From NCBI GenBank assembly GCA_947503525.1, contig CANNEA010000005.1, forward strand, positions 362,873 to 426,872: a stretch of 64,000 nt of DNA, in the 5' to 3' direction. The number at the start of each line of letters is the position of its first letter. The first letter of the stretch is position 1. This document shows positions 36,020 through 45,600 of the stretch, one piece after another. The notes under the pieces are model-generated. The model was not told where the DNA came from. It worked only from the letters and a program-made list of their open reading frames with translations, and did no database searches. The stretch comes from an uncultured Carboxylicivirga sp. (lineage in GTDB: Bacteria > Bacteroidota > Bacteroidia > Bacteroidales > Marinilabiliaceae). A program made the translations under genes and the position numbers.

Positions 36020-36856
36020 ATGCCAATAGCTTTAAGATATTTCATTCTAACATTATTACTTTGCACTTTTATAGGTGAGACCTCTGCTCAAAGAAGACGA
36101 AAATCGACTCTTTGGGATGGAGTTAGAGTTACCCCTAGAGCTGGTGCGAACTTCTTTTTTGGAGATTTGGTAGACAAATCAACTACAAATTATTCATTTG
36201 GAGTAGTGGCTGAAAAAGAGCTTTCGCCATACCTATCTGCTCGAGTTCAATTAATGGGCGGAAGTATGAAGGGAACCCAAATACACCCAATAGAAAATAC
36301 AATGACTTCTCGGTTTGAAAATATTTATGGAGATTTTAGCGTAGGTGCATCTTTTCGTCCCATTGATCTAGCATTTGGATACTTTAAACAAAGATCTTTT
36401 AATCCATATATTATTGGTCAATTTGGTGTCGCCTATTACAATGCAGATAACTGGTATGGCCCTTCTGGTTATATCCCAAATTCATTTAGACATAATGTAA
36501 GTGGAATTTCTCCGATAATTTCTGGTGGTTTAGGTTTGTCCTATTGGGTTTCTTCCAAAATAAATGTCAACATCGAATTAGTTGGAACCATGCCGTTTAG
36601 TGACCTTATGGATGGACATGAAAATTGGATGTACGATGGCCCGGATGGACAACCTGTTGTTGTTCCAACCAAATCTTACGATTTTTATTATACGGCAACT
36701 GCTGGTGTTTCATTCTTAATTAATGATAGTCAATGGAAAAACGAACCTAAATACAATAGAAAGGCATATATGAAAACCCGAAATGCAAGAAGCTATTCTG
36801 GTAATAAGAAAAACGTCAAGTCAATCAACAAGAAACGAAGACGTAGTAGAAGATAG
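36020..36856 (+). CDS. Outer-membrane beta-barrel protein with basic C-terminal tail
   Basis: The 278-residue protein has a signal peptide (MPIALRYFILTLLLCTFIG ending ETSAQ). The mature start is basic (RRRKS), then a barrel runs from about 38 to 237 (VRVTPRAGANFFFGDLVD, YSFGVVAEKELSPYLSARV, GLGLSYWVSSKINVNIEL, YTATAGVSFLI). The last about 40 residues leave the barrel and become very Lys/Arg-rich, ending KKRRRSRR. The family is the PorT/OMP_b-brl type common in Bacteroidota. The tail is unusual for an outer-membrane barrel and may bind nucleic acid, lipopolysaccharide or peptidoglycan in the periplasm (speculation). Transcribed alone, ending at a strong terminator. Confidence 0.7.
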   Translation: MPIALRYFILTLLLCTFIGETSAQRRRKSTLWDGVRVTPRAGANFFFGDLVDKSTTNYSFGVVAEKELSPYLSARVQLMGGSMKGTQIHPIENTMTSRFENIYGDFSVGASFRPIDLAFGYFKQRSFNPYIIGQFGVAYYNADNWYGPSGYIPNSFRHNVSGISPIISGGLGLSYWVSSKINVNIELVGTMPFSDLMDGHENWMYDGPDGQPVVVPTKSYDFYYTATAGVSFLINDSQWKNEPKYNRKAYMKTRNARSYSGNKKNVKSINKKRRRSRR

Positions 36857-36875
36857 TTATTTGAAAATATAATTT

Positions 36876-36905
36876 AAAAGAGCTGATAATTCAGCTCTTT
36901 TTTTG
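36876..36905 (+). terminator. Intrinsic terminator after the barrel gene
   Basis: aaaagagctga pairs perfectly with tcagctctttt around the loop taat, followed by more T. The T-run also supplies the -33 element of the next promoter. Confidence 0.9.
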
Positions 36906-36934
36906 TGCTCCATAGTTTCATCTTTTTAACTTTG
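36902..36934 (+). promoter_or_regulatory. uvrB promoter
   Basis: TTTG at 36902-36905, 21 bp, then TAACTTTG at 36927-36934, an exact match to the Bacteroidota -33/-7 pair. The start codon ATG is at 36953, 18 bp after the -7 box, giving a leader of about 12 nt. The -33 box lies inside the T-run of the preceding terminator. Confidence 0.75.
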
Positions 36935-36952
36935 AAATTCAAATCTAAATTG

Positions 36953-38962
36953 ATGGACTTTAAAATAACTTCAGAATTCTCACCAACAGGTGATCAACCA
37001 CAAGCCATATCAGCTCTTACTGAAGGTTTAAACAATAACATAAAACACCAAACATTACTAGGCGTGACTGGTTCAGGTAAGACCTTTAGCATGGCTAATG
37101 TTATTGAAAAAACGCAGAAACCGACACTAATTCTATCCCATAACAAAACCTTAGCCGCACAGCTTTATGGCGAATTCAAGAGTTTCTTTCCTGAGAATGC
37201 TGTTGAATACTTTGTTTCATACTATGATTATTACCAACCGGAAGCTTATTTACCGGTAACTGACACCTATATCGAAAAAGATCTTTCAATTAATGATGAA
37301 ATTGAAAAACTACGTTTAAGTTCAACTTCAGCCCTCCTATCAGGAAGAAGAGATGTAATTGTAGTTTCATCCGTTTCATGTTTATATGGAATAGGCAATC
37401 CGGTTGACTTTCATGAAGGCATTATAAGCATTAAAAAAGGAGATCAAATTAGTAGAAACGAATTCTTACGCCAACTTGTTGATAGTCTCTACTCAAGGAA
37501 CGAAGTATTATTTGAAAGAGGAAATTTTAGAGTAAGAGGCGATACCATTGAGGTGTTTTTGGCCTATTCAGACTATGGCTGTCGTATTATTTTCTGGGGA
37601 GATGAAATTGAAGAGATTGAAACCTTTAATCCGGATAGTGGAACTCGAATTGAGTCACTTGAATCAACAATAATTTATCCGGCCAATATATTTATTACTT
37701 CAAAGGCCAGAACACAACAGGCCATTCGTGAAATTCAAGATGACTTAGTTCAACACGTTAGCTTTCTAAAAGAAATTGGTAAAAACCAGGAAGCAAAAAG
37801 ACTAGACGAACGTGTCAACTACGATTTAGAAATGATTCGTGAATTAGGATATTGTCCAGGTATAGAAAACTATTCGAGATATTTTGATGGAAGAAACGAA
37901 GGCACCAGACCATTCTGTCTTTTGGATTACTTTCCGGATGACTTCCTGGTAATTATTGATGAAAGCCATGTATCTATTCCACAAATTAGAGCGATGTATG
38001 GTGGTGATAAATCCCGTAAACAAAATCTGGTGGAATTCGGCTTTCGCCTGCCAGCTGCGATGGATAATCGCCCATTGAAGTTTGAAGAATTTGAAACATT
38101 AATTAATCAAGTTGTATACGTTAGTGCAACTCCTGCGGATTATGAATTAGAAAAGTCTGAAGGAATTATAGTTGAGCAACTTATTCGCCCTACAGGACTT
38201 ATTGATCCTGAAATAGATGTTCGCCCAAGTCAAAATCAAATTGACGATTTAATTAATGAAATAGAAGAACGCATCCAACGAAATGAGAGAGTACTAGTTA
38301 CAACTTTAACCAAACGCATGGCTGAAGAATTAACAAAGTACTTAACCAGACTATCGATCAAATGTGAATATATCCATTCTGATGTTGATACATTGGAGAG
38401 GGTTAAAATCATGGAAAACCTTAGATTGGGAACATTCGATGTATTAATTGGAGTTAACCTGTTACGCGAAGGTCTTGATTTGCCCGAGGTGTCATTGGTT
38501 GCAATTCTTGATGCTGATAAGGAAGGTTTCTTACGTTCGGAACGATCTTTGACTCAAACTGCAGGACGAGCAGCCAGAAATTTAAATGGTAAAGTAATTA
38601 TGTATGCCGATAAAATTACAAAAAGCATGCAGGCCACAATTGATGGAACACTTTATCGACGAGAAAAGCAACTAAAATACAACGCTGACAACAACATTAC
38701 CCCCAAACAGATAAATAAACAAAATACCAGTATCTTAAAAGGCAAAGCTCATCCTAAAGCTTACGTTGAACCAGATGGAACAGATATCGCGGCTGATCCT
38801 GTTGTTGGCTACATGTCGAAGGATGCGCTAAAGAAAACAATTGATAAAACTCGGAAAGAAATGCAAAAGGCTGCAAAAGAACTGGATTTTATTTCTGCGG
38901 CACAATATCGAGATGAAATCGTTAAACTGGAAGAGTTATTAAACAAAAAACCCTCGAAATAA
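36953..38962 (+). CDS. uvrB: UvrABC system protein B
   Basis: The ATG at 36953 gives 669 residues, a normal UvrB. An upstream GTG at 36905 in the same frame is rejected because it lies inside the terminator and promoter. The helicase motifs include LGVTGSGKTFSMANV (Walker A), the beta-hairpin YYDYYQPEAYLPVTDTYIEKD in two parts, FLVIIDESHVSIPQ (Walker B), LLREGLDLPEVSLVAILDADKEGFLRS and the C-terminal UVR motif (about 630-665). UvrB verifies lesions and recruits UvrC in nucleotide excision repair. uvrA and uvrC are not in the window. Promoter -7 box at 36927. Confidence 0.97.
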   Translation: MDFKITSEFSPTGDQPQAISALTEGLNNNIKHQTLLGVTGSGKTFSMANVIEKTQKPTLILSHNKTLAAQLYGEFKSFFPENAVEYFVSYYDYYQPEAYLPVTDTYIEKDLSINDEIEKLRLSSTSALLSGRRDVIVVSSVSCLYGIGNPVDFHEGIISIKKGDQISRNEFLRQLVDSLYSRNEVLFERGNFRVRGDTIEVFLAYSDYGCRIIFWGDEIEEIETFNPDSGTRIESLESTIIYPANIFITSKARTQQAIREIQDDLVQHVSFLKEIGKNQEAKRLDERVNYDLEMIRELGYCPGIENYSRYFDGRNEGTRPFCLLDYFPDDFLVIIDESHVSIPQIRAMYGGDKSRKQNLVEFGFRLPAAMDNRPLKFEEFETLINQVVYVSATPADYELEKSEGIIVEQLIRPTGLIDPEIDVRPSQNQIDDLINEIEERIQRNERVLVTTLTKRMAEELTKYLTRLSIKCEYIHSDVDTLERVKIMENLRLGTFDVLIGVNLLREGLDLPEVSLVAILDADKEGFLRSERSLTQTAGRAARNLNGKVIMYADKITKSMQATIDGTLYRREKQLKYNADNNITPKQINKQNTSILKGKAHPKAYVEPDGTDIAADPVVGYMSKDALKKTIDKTRKEMQKAAKELDFISAAQYRDEIVKLEELLNKKPSK

Positions 38963-38975
38963 ATTTCGAGGGTTT
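38948..38975. terminator. Bidirectional terminator overlapping the uvrB stop codon
   Basis: Thirteen bases (aaaccctcgaaat) pair with atttcgagggttt with only two bases between; the loop must open slightly. The uvrB stop codon (38960-38962) lies in the hairpin. On the minus strand six T follow the stem, so it is strongest for the convergent rpoD gene. Confidence 0.8.
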
Positions 38976-38995
38976 CAATATCATTAAAATCTAAT

Positions 38996-39856
38996 TTATC
39001 CTAAATAAGATTTAAGTAATTTACTTCTTGATGTATGACGAAGACGACGTATCGCTTTTTCTTTAATCTGACGAACACGTTCGCGGGTTAAACCAAAGCG
39101 CTCTCCGATTTCTTCTAAAGTCATTTCCTGACAACCAATACCAAAGAACAACTTAATAATATCACTTTCACGCTCAGTTAAAGTTGCCAATGCTCTTTCT
39201 ATCTCACGAGCTAATGACTCATTAATTAAGGCCTTATCCGCATTTGGTGAATCACTATTTACCAACACATCCAAAAGACTGTTATCCTCACCTTCAACAA
39301 ACGGTGCATCAACAGAAATATGACGCCCTGATACTCTCATAGTATCAGCCACCTTATCAGCAGGTAATTCTAATTTATCAGCTAATTCTTCCGGAGAAGG
39401 TTTACGCTCATTCTCTTGCTCAAATTTTGAATATGCTTTATTTATTTTATTAAGCGATCCAACCTGATTTAAAGGCAAACGAACAATTCTTGACTGTTCA
39501 GCCAAAGCTTGTAAGATAGATTGACGAATCCACCATACAGCGTATGAAATAAATTTAAAACCTCTGGTTTCATCAAATTTCTCTGCAGCTTTTATCAGTC
39601 CAAGGTTTCCTTCATTAATAAGGTCAGGTAGGCTTAATCCTTGATTCTGGTATTGTTTTGCAACAGAGACTACGAAACGAAGATTCGCTCTAGTCAATTT
39701 TTCCAAGGCAATTTGATCACCCTTTTTGATACGCTGAGCTAATTCGACTTCTTCCTCGACCGATATTAGTTCTTCTCGACCAATTTCTTGTAAATACTTA
39801 TCGAGAGAGGCGCTCTCACGGTTTGTTATTGACTTTGTTATCTTTAGTTGTCTCAT
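38996..39856 (-). CDS. rpoD: Primary RNA polymerase sigma factor, short Bacteroidota type
   Basis: The 286-residue protein lacks region 1.1 and begins directly before region 1.2 ([19 protein letters not shown]). Region 2 has [31 protein letters not shown] and [21 protein letters not shown] in consecutive parts, then region 3 and region 4 with [17 protein letters not shown]. This is the SigABfr-like housekeeping factor that recognises TTTG and TAnnTTTG instead of TTGACA/TATAAT, and several such promoters are seen in this window. It follows htrA by 84 bp on the same strand. Confidence 0.95.
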   Translation of the reverse strand: MRQLKITKSITNRESASLDKYLQEIGREELISVEEEVELAQRIKKGDQIALEKLTRANLRFVVSVAKQYQNQGLSLPDLINEGNLGLIKAAEKFDETRGFKFISYAVWWIRQSILQALAEQSRIVRLPLNQVGSLNKINKAYSKFEQENERKPSPEELADKLELPADKVADTMRVSGRHISVDAPFVEGEDNSLLDVLVNSDSPNADKALINESLAREIERALATLTERESDIIKLFFGIGCQEMTLEEIGERFGLTRERVRQIKEKAIRRLRHTSRSKLLKSYLG

Positions 39857-39940
39857 ATCCCTTACAAAAATTACCGCGCGAAATTACTACATTATAACGG
39901 CTTTTCCAACCCTTCGCACATATTTAGTTGAAAAAGAATT

Positions 39941-41407
39941 CTATTCCTGAAGATTAACGGCGTAGTAAACCACCCTTCCATTTGGATAAATCCCAGTCAG
40001 GAATAATCCTTCATCAACATCTTTTACTACTTCTTTAAAATCTTCAACTGACTCAATAGATACTCTATTGGCCTTAGTAATAATATATCCCTTTTTTACA
40101 CCGCTCTTTTTTAAACTTCCTTCAGAAAGCTCTTCCACCTGAATTCCATATCGAATTCCCAACCTACGTTTATCATTGGTTGATAACTCTTTTAACGTTG
40201 CTCCAAGTGTTAATTCATCACTACTGGAAGTTAATATACTGGTTGTTCCTCGTATATTACGTAAAGTTACGTCAAAAGTTTTCTTTCCGCCATCCCTAAG
40301 CACTATTAAATTTACAACTTCTCCAGGACGATGCCTACTTACCCTCTCCTGCAATTCAGGAACTGAGTTTACTTTATCTCCATCAACACTTAATATTACA
40401 TCTCCTGCTTTTACACCAGCTTTAGCTGCACCACCATTTTCTGATACACCTCCAACTAAAACACCCTCAAGCTTATCCATATCAAGGCCAAATTCTTCGG
40501 CACTAGCTTTGGTTACATCAAGGATACTAACTCCCAACAAAGCTCTCTGTACTTCGCCATATTCCATTAAATCCGCAACGACCTTACGTGCGATTGAAAC
40601 AGGAACCGCAAATGAATAACCTGAATAAGAACCTGTCTGAGAAGCTATTGCGGTATTAATTCCAATTAAATCACCATTTTGATTAACTAAAGCCCCTCCA
40701 CTATTTCCAGGATTAACTGCAGCATCAGTTTGAATAAATGATTCAATACCATAATTTTGACGCCCATTGGCAATTATATTTATACTTCTTGCCTTGGCAC
40801 TAACAATGCCAGCAGTAACGGTTGATGTCAGATTAAAAGGATTACCTACCGCCAAAACCCATTGACCAACTTGCAAGGCATCAGAATTTCCGTAAGATAA
40901 ATAAGGTAAATCTTCAGCATCAATCTTTAAAAGGGCAATATCCGATGTTGGATCAGCACCAACAAGTTCAGCTGTAAAAGTTCGTTTGTCATTCATAACA
41001 ACTTCTATTTCTTCGGCGTTATTTATGACATGGTTATTAGTTACAATGTAACCATCTGTTGTTAATATAACACCTGAACCCGCTCCCATCACCGGACTAG
41101 GTTCGTGCTGATATCCACTACCCGGACCAAAAAAATATTCAAAAAGTGGATTTCCTGAATTATAACTTTGGCCTCTCGACAATGTTTTAACATGAACTAC
41201 GGCATGAACGGACTTTGCTGCCGCTGCAGTTAAATCAGGCAATTGCAAATTCGATTGCGGCAGACTAGCCTGAGTAATTGGAACCTGTTGTTCACTTATA
41301 ATTCTAACTTCGGATTGAGTCTTAAAAACTTTAGTGTAAACAAATACAGAAAGGACAGCACTAGTTGTCGCTATAAAAAAAGTGAATAAAAATTTCTTTA
41401 CATTCAT
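39941..41407 (-). CDS. htrA: HtrA/DegP-type periplasmic serine protease
   Basis: The 488-residue protein has an N-terminal membrane/signal segment (about 5-27), a chymotrypsin-like protease with catalytic triad H126 (TNNHVINNAEE), D156 (TSDIALLKI) and S236 (NPGNSGGALVNQNGD), then two PDZ domains (about 285-380 and 400-488). It degrades or refolds misfolded envelope proteins. The second PDZ (EGSLKKSGVKKGYIITKAN) is complete. The gene is divergent from dapF and upstream of rpoD. No sigma-E-type promoter was recognised. Confidence 0.95.
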   Translation of the reverse strand: MNVKKFLFTFFIATTSAVLSVFVYTKVFKTQSEVRIISEQQVPITQASLPQSNLQLPDLTAAAAKSVHAVVHVKTLSRGQSYNSGNPLFEYFFGPGSGYQHEPSPVMGAGSGVILTTDGYIVTNNHVINNAEEIEVVMNDKRTFTAELVGADPTSDIALLKIDAEDLPYLSYGNSDALQVGQWVLAVGNPFNLTSTVTAGIVSAKARSINIIANGRQNYGIESFIQTDAAVNPGNSGGALVNQNGDLIGINTAIASQTGSYSGYSFAVPVSIARKVVADLMEYGEVQRALLGVSILDVTKASAEEFGLDMDKLEGVLVGGVSENGGAAKAGVKAGDVILSVDGDKVNSVPELQERVSRHRPGEVVNLIVLRDGGKKTFDVTLRNIRGTTSILTSSSDELTLGATLKELSTNDKRRLGIRYGIQVEELSEGSLKKSGVKKGYIITKANRVSIESVEDFKEVVKDVDEGLFLTGIYPNGRVVYYAVNLQE

Positions 41408-41535
41408 ATTAGTTAAGATTTAGATCAGACAATTAATATATTAAAGAAAGCTAACAAATGTCATGCCTTAGCTATAAAGCAGCTCTTGCTTAACTTTTTT
41501 TATCATTTTTTTAAGGATCTTAATTGTTTCAAGCT

Positions 41536-41543
41536 TACTTTTG
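41536..41543 (+). promoter_or_regulatory. Promoter -7 element for dapF
   Basis: TACTTTTG, an exact TAnnTTTG match, 65 bp upstream of the ATG at 41609. No clear -33 box. Confidence 0.4.
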
Positions 41544-41608
41544 CATATCTAACATGACGCAGTTGGAATTGTTTTATTTGAAATGACAAATTGACCTGTA
41601 TAAATTAC

Positions 41609-42397
41609 ATGAATATGATCGAGTTTTACAAATATCAAGGTACCGGAAATGATTTTGTGATTATTGATAATAGGAATAAGCTTTTTGACGGCTCAGATCA
41701 GAAATCAATCGAGTCAATTTGCGATCGAAGATTCGGTGTTGGTGGTGATGGACTTATGCTACTAGAAAATCATGACACCTACGATTTCACGATGCGCTAC
41801 TTTAATAGTGATGGCAAAGAAGCCTCTATGTGTGGCAATGGAGGAAGATGTATCGCTGCCTTTGCGGTTAAGTTGGAAGTTGTGACTGATCCATCAGACT
41901 TTAGTTTCATGGCCGTTGACGGCTTACACAAGGCTAGATATATGGATGGTATAGTTTCTTTACAAATGATTGATGTTAATGCCATTGATAATAAAGAGAA
42001 ATACACCTTTATGGATACAGGCTCACCCCACTATGTTGAGTTTCATGATTCCGTTGAAGACCTAAATATTGTGAACTTAGGAAGTGTAATTCGTTATTCT
42101 GACACATTCAAACCAAACGGAACCAATGTAAACTTTGTCCAATTTATAGACAATAATAAAATCAAAGTCAGAACCTATGAAAGAGGCGTTGAGGATGAAA
42201 CTTTTGCATGTGGAACAGGCGTTGTTGCATCAGCTATCTCAGCTCACTTAAAGAATACCGACATTTGCGACTACGATATAGAGGTACTTGGTGGCAAACT
42301 TAGAGTACATTTTGAAAGTAGTGAACATGGTACAATCTCTAACATCTGGCTTGTTGGGCCGGCTACCTTTGTATTTAAAGGTTCGATAGAATTATAA
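41609..42397 (+). CDS. dapF: Diaminopimelate epimerase
   Basis: The ATG at 41609 gives 262 residues (the next Met, two codons on, is also possible; an upstream TTG at 41591 is rejected). The two catalytic cysteines are present: C75 in EASMCGNGGRC and C201 in TFACGTGVVAS. The start YKYQGTGNDFVIIDN is typical. It interconverts LL- and meso-diaminopimelate for lysine and peptidoglycan. The gene stands alone, convergent with the ornithine carbamoyltransferase gene. Confidence 0.95.
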   Translation: MNMIEFYKYQGTGNDFVIIDNRNKLFDGSDQKSIESICDRRFGVGGDGLMLLENHDTYDFTMRYFNSDGKEASMCGNGGRCIAAFAVKLEVVTDPSDFSFMAVDGLHKARYMDGIVSLQMIDVNAIDNKEKYTFMDTGSPHYVEFHDSVEDLNIVNLGSVIRYSDTFKPNGTNVNFVQFIDNNKIKVRTYERGVEDETFACGTGVVASAISAHLKNTDICDYDIEVLGGKLRVHFESSEHGTISNIWLVGPATFVFKGSIEL

Positions 42398-42425
42398 AAA
42401 AAGGGTGTCCTATCACGAACACCCT
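42396..42425 (-). terminator. Terminator of the arginine-catabolism pair
   Basis: agggtgt / acaccct (plus-strand 42402-42408 and 42419-42425) pair around ten bases with one more inner C-G possible. On the minus strand the hairpin is followed by a run of T (42396-42402), so it ends transcripts from the carbamoyltransferase gene; for dapF the T-run is weaker. Confidence 0.8.
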
Positions 42426-42454
42426 CTTCCATATATTTATTATTCTAGCCAGAA

Positions 42455-43456
42455 TTAAGATCCTAGTGTGGATACCATTACGGCTTTTATAGTATGCATA
42501 CGGTTTTCAGCCTGATCAAAAACTATTGAGGCCGACGATTCAAATACATCTTCAGTCACTTCCATTCCATCCAAACCAAACTTCTGGAAAATTTCTTCAC
42601 CTACCTTAGTTTCACGGTTGTGAAATGCCGGTAAACAATGTAAAAACTTGCAATTTGGATTTGCAGTTAGCTCCATTGTCTTGCTGTTGATTTGATAAGG
42701 AGACAATAATTCAATTCTCTCTTTCCAAACTTCATCAGCCTCACCCATTGAAACCCAAACATCAGTGTAAAGGAAATCACATCCTTCTACTCCAGTTTTC
42801 ACATCATCTGTAATGGTAATCGTAGCACCTGAAGTTTCAGCAATTTCCTGACATTTTTTTACCAATTCCTCATCTGGCTGTAAAGACGCCGGACCAACAA
42901 TACGTACATCCATTCCCATAATTGCACCACCAACTAACAACGAATTAGCCATATTATTTCGTGCATCGCCAAGGTAGGCATATGAAACCTGATTCAATGG
43001 CATATCAGTATGTTCCATCATTGTTAAGAAATCAGCTAAAATTTGAGTTGGGTGAAACTCATCAGTTAAACCATTCCAAACAGGTACACCTGCATATTCA
43101 GCTAATTCTTCAACTATTTTTTGTCCAAATCCACGGTACTCTATACCATCATACATACGACCTAAAACACGTGCCGTATCTTTCATAGATTCTTTGTTAC
43201 CGATTTGAGATCCTGAAGGCCCCAGGTAAGTAACATGAGCTCCCTGATCCAAGGCAGCCACCTCAAAAGCACAGCGCGTTCGTGTTGACGACTTTTCAAA
43301 AATCAGAGCAATATTCTTACCTGTCATACGTGGTTGCTCAATACCAGCATATTTTGCTGCCTTAAGATCTTGAGCCAACTTTAGCATAAATTTGATTTCT
43401 TCCTGACTGAAATCCAACAACTTTAAGAAATTCCGATTTTTTAGATTGAATGCCAT
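42455..43456 (-). CDS. argF: Ornithine carbamoyltransferase
   Basis: The 333-residue enzyme has the carbamoyl-phosphate motif [14 protein letters not shown] (about 53-66), the ornithine-loop [12 protein letters not shown] (about 134-145) and [16 protein letters not shown] with the catalytic cysteine. Length and these motifs fit the catabolic (ArcB) group as well as ArgF. It follows the carbamate kinase gene by 52 bp on the same strand, which favours phosphorolysis of citrulline to ornithine and carbamoyl phosphate, followed by ATP formation. No arginine deiminase gene is present in the window. Confidence 0.93.
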   Translation of the reverse strand: MAFNLKNRNFLKLLDFSQEEIKFMLKLAQDLKAAKYAGIEQPRMTGKNIALIFEKSSTRTRCAFEVAALDQGAHVTYLGPSGSQIGNKESMKDTARVLGRMYDGIEYRGFGQKIVEELAEYAGVPVWNGLTDEFHPTQILADFLTMMEHTDMPLNQVSYAYLGDARNNMANSLLVGGAIMGMDVRIVGPASLQPDEELVKKCQEIAETSGATITITDDVKTGVEGCDFLYTDVWVSMGEADEVWKERIELLSPYQINSKTMELTANPNCKFLHCLPAFHNRETKVGEEIFQKFGLDGMEVTEDVFESSASIVFDQAENRMHTIKAVMVSTLGS

Positions 43457-43508
43457 AATCTTTTATATTTATTTGGTTTTAATTTTTTCTCCATGGAAAA
43501 ATGCAAAG

Positions 43509-44492
43509 TTAGCTATTCTTATATTTTTTTAGGTCAGCTTCTTCATACTCATTTGTAATTTTCGTACCGTAAGCTTTATCTTCCAACTTTTTCGATTCAG
43601 TAATTACACTCATTTCTCCTCCACCTTCAACAAATTGAAGAGCAGCTTTAATTTTTGGAGCCATACTTCCTTCCCCAAACGTACCTGCATCCAGATACGT
43701 TCTTGTGTCTTCAATATTTAAGAACTCTAACACCTCTTGATTCTCCTTACCAAAATTGGTGTATACAAAAGGAACATCAGTTAAAATATAAAAACGATCT
43801 GCCTTAATTTGACGTGCTAAAAGCGATGAAGCAACATCTTTATCAATTACTGCTTCCGAAGGACGAATATCCCCTTTTTCATCTGTATAAACCGGTATAC
43901 CACCGCCCCCTACTGCAATTATAATTGTACCTTGTCTGGCGTTTTTCTCAATTACTTCCCAGTTACCTATATTTTTGGGTTGTGGTGATGGCACAACTCT
44001 ACGATATCCACTTGTCGATTTAGTTTCTTCCTTAAAGGTCCACCCTTTACTCTCTGATAATTTATCGGCATCCTCTTTACTAACTATTTTACCGATTCGT
44101 TTTGTTGGATTTTTAAAAGCTTCATCATTAGGATCAACTTCAACTGAAGTCATTAAGGTGAGTACGTTTCGATCAATATTATGCTTACGCAGTACATTTT
44201 TCAATGCACGTTCAATCATATATCCAATTCCTCCTTGTGAGTCAGCTACACAGACATCTAATGGCATTTGAGGAATATTATACATCTGTTCACCAGCATC
44301 ATTACGCATCACAATATTTCCAACCTGTGGTCCATTTCCATGAGAAATAATAATATTGTATCCTTCTTTTAATAAAAAGACAATGTTCTCAAGAGTCTCG
44401 GTAGTATTTTGCTCTTGCTCTTCAATTGTGCCCACTTGATTATCTCTCAATAGAGCGTTACCTCCAAGTGCAATGACAGCTAATTTACCCAT
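43509..44492 (-). CDS. arcC: Carbamate kinase
   Basis: The 327-residue protein begins MGKLAVIALGGNALLRD (amino-acid kinase fold) and has ISHGNGPQVGNIVMRND, QGGIGYMIERALKNVL and AVGGGGIPVYTDEKGDIRP, all typical of ArcC. It makes ATP from carbamoyl phosphate. It is the first gene of an arcC-argF pair; 362 bp of intergenic DNA precedes it. No ArgR-type box (TGAAT-N4-ATTCA) was found. Confidence 0.94.
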   Translation of the reverse strand: MGKLAVIALGGNALLRDNQVGTIEEQEQNTTETLENIVFLLKEGYNIIISHGNGPQVGNIVMRNDAGEQMYNIPQMPLDVCVADSQGGIGYMIERALKNVLRKHNIDRNVLTLMTSVEVDPNDEAFKNPTKRIGKIVSKEDADKLSESKGWTFKEETKSTSGYRRVVPSPQPKNIGNWEVIEKNARQGTIIIAVGGGGIPVYTDEKGDIRPSEAVIDKDVASSLLARQIKADRFYILTDVPFVYTNFGKENQEVLEFLNIEDTRTYLDAGTFGEGSMAPKIKAALQFVEGGGEMSVITESKKLEDKAYGTKITNEYEEADLKKYKNS

Positions 44493-44854
44493 GCTTTTAC
44501 ATATTTGGTTATTAATAATAGGTCTTCAATTTGCGATATAACAAATTTTTAGTCGTTTAATATATGACTTTAATCATCCAATATCCAACACTCTACAATA
44601 CTGCTATTTACATAGCTTACTATTTAATAGTTATATAACATATATTCGATTTTTCTGATCGCAATCAGGCTTGGATAATTAGCATTTTCACAAAAGTTAT
44701 AATCATATTTATTTTTGAGTGGTTTAATTAATCCAAACTCATATTACAACAGATTTTTATGAACTTCATGAAATTAACGACAAACAATCATCGTTGTCAT
44801 CGATAAATTACTATTTTTGGCATTCAGCTTTTGGACGAAAAAAAGCTAAACAAA
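44493..44854. other. Intergenic region between divergent arcC and a lipoprotein gene
   Basis: About 360 bp of AT-rich DNA with no open frame worth calling. It holds the -7 element of the lipoprotein gene (44812-44819) and a short inverted repeat ctgat-cgca-atcag at about 44655-44668. No promoter consensus was seen for arcC. Confidence 0.6.
44812..44819 (+). promoter_or_regulatory. Promoter -7 element for the lipoprotein gene
   Basis: TATTTTTG, an exact TAnnTTTG match, 36 bp upstream of the ATG at 44855. A TTG at 44794-44796 is only 15 bp away, so the -33 box is uncertain. Confidence 0.45.
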
Positions 44855-45538
44855 ATGAAGCAACTAATATTTATAGCCATTGTTTTAATTCTTATTAGCT
44901 CGTGTGATAACACGGATAAGAATAAAAATAACCAGGGAGTGATAACATATAACATCACTTATCCAGAAGATATAGCAAACAAAGGTTTTGCTACTTTCCT
45001 TCCTGGTAAGATGACGACTATATATAAAGGGGATCATTATAAGTTTAATATTAGTGGTGAGTTCAACATTTATAATCTTGAATACATATCGCGCTCTAAT
45101 GGTGATACATGTTTCACTTTATTCAAGATATTCGATAAAAGACTTTTTTATCCGCAAAATGAGGATGAAGATTTATTTCTTTTCGAGAAGCATAATAATC
45201 CTGACATTACCTTTTTCTCCGATTCAAACAAAGTTATAGCCGGTATGAACTGCAAAAAAGCGGTGGCTGTTTTTGACGATAAAGATATTCCTAAAATGGA
45301 GATGTATTATACCGAGGATATAGATTTTAATCTGCCAAATGCCAATACTCCGTTTAAAGAAATCCCCGGCACCTTACTTGAATTTACTATTTTTTACCAA
45401 GGTTTAAATCTTTCCTTAAGAGCCGAATCCGTAAAGTTAAAAGAAATAAAGGAAGACGAATTCACCGTTCCAGGTAATTACAGACAAACGGATGCCAATG
45501 AAATAAATGATATTGTTGCTTCGTTATTAGAATTGTAA
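44855..45538 (+). CDS. Hypothetical lipoprotein
   Basis: From the ATG at 44855 the protein has 227 residues with a lipoprotein signal (MKQLIFIAIVLILISSC, C17); a TTG 24 bp upstream in frame is rejected because it adds a charged leader before the signal. The mature part is one mixed alpha/beta domain of about 200 residues with no motif I recognise (for example TYNITYPEDIANKGFATFLP and KMEMYYTEDIDFNLPN). It resembles a DUF4412/GLPGLI-style fold only vaguely. It is transcribed before ftsK with 103 bp between and has its own -7 element. Confidence 0.75.
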   Translation: MKQLIFIAIVLILISSCDNTDKNKNNQGVITYNITYPEDIANKGFATFLPGKMTTIYKGDHYKFNISGEFNIYNLEYISRSNGDTCFTLFKIFDKRLFYPQNEDEDLFLFEKHNNPDITFFSDSNKVIAGMNCKKAVAVFDDKDIPKMEMYYTEDIDFNLPNANTPFKEIPGTLLEFTIFYQGLNLSLRAESVKLKEIKEDEFTVPGNYRQTDANEINDIVASLLEL

Positions 45539-45600
45539 ACTTCATAGGCAAGAATTCTAAAGATTTTTCCAAGATCTTATTTTTAGGTTAAGGCTTTTAT

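Noticed and set aside
36905..36952. GTG start for uvrB
   Set aside because: It lies in the terminator T-run and -33 box of the gene's own promoter; the ATG at 36953 gives the normal UvrB length.
40176..40619. 147-codon plus-strand frame within htrA
   Set aside because: It is antisense to PDZ-coding sequence; serine- and threonine-rich composition is typical of a shadow frame.
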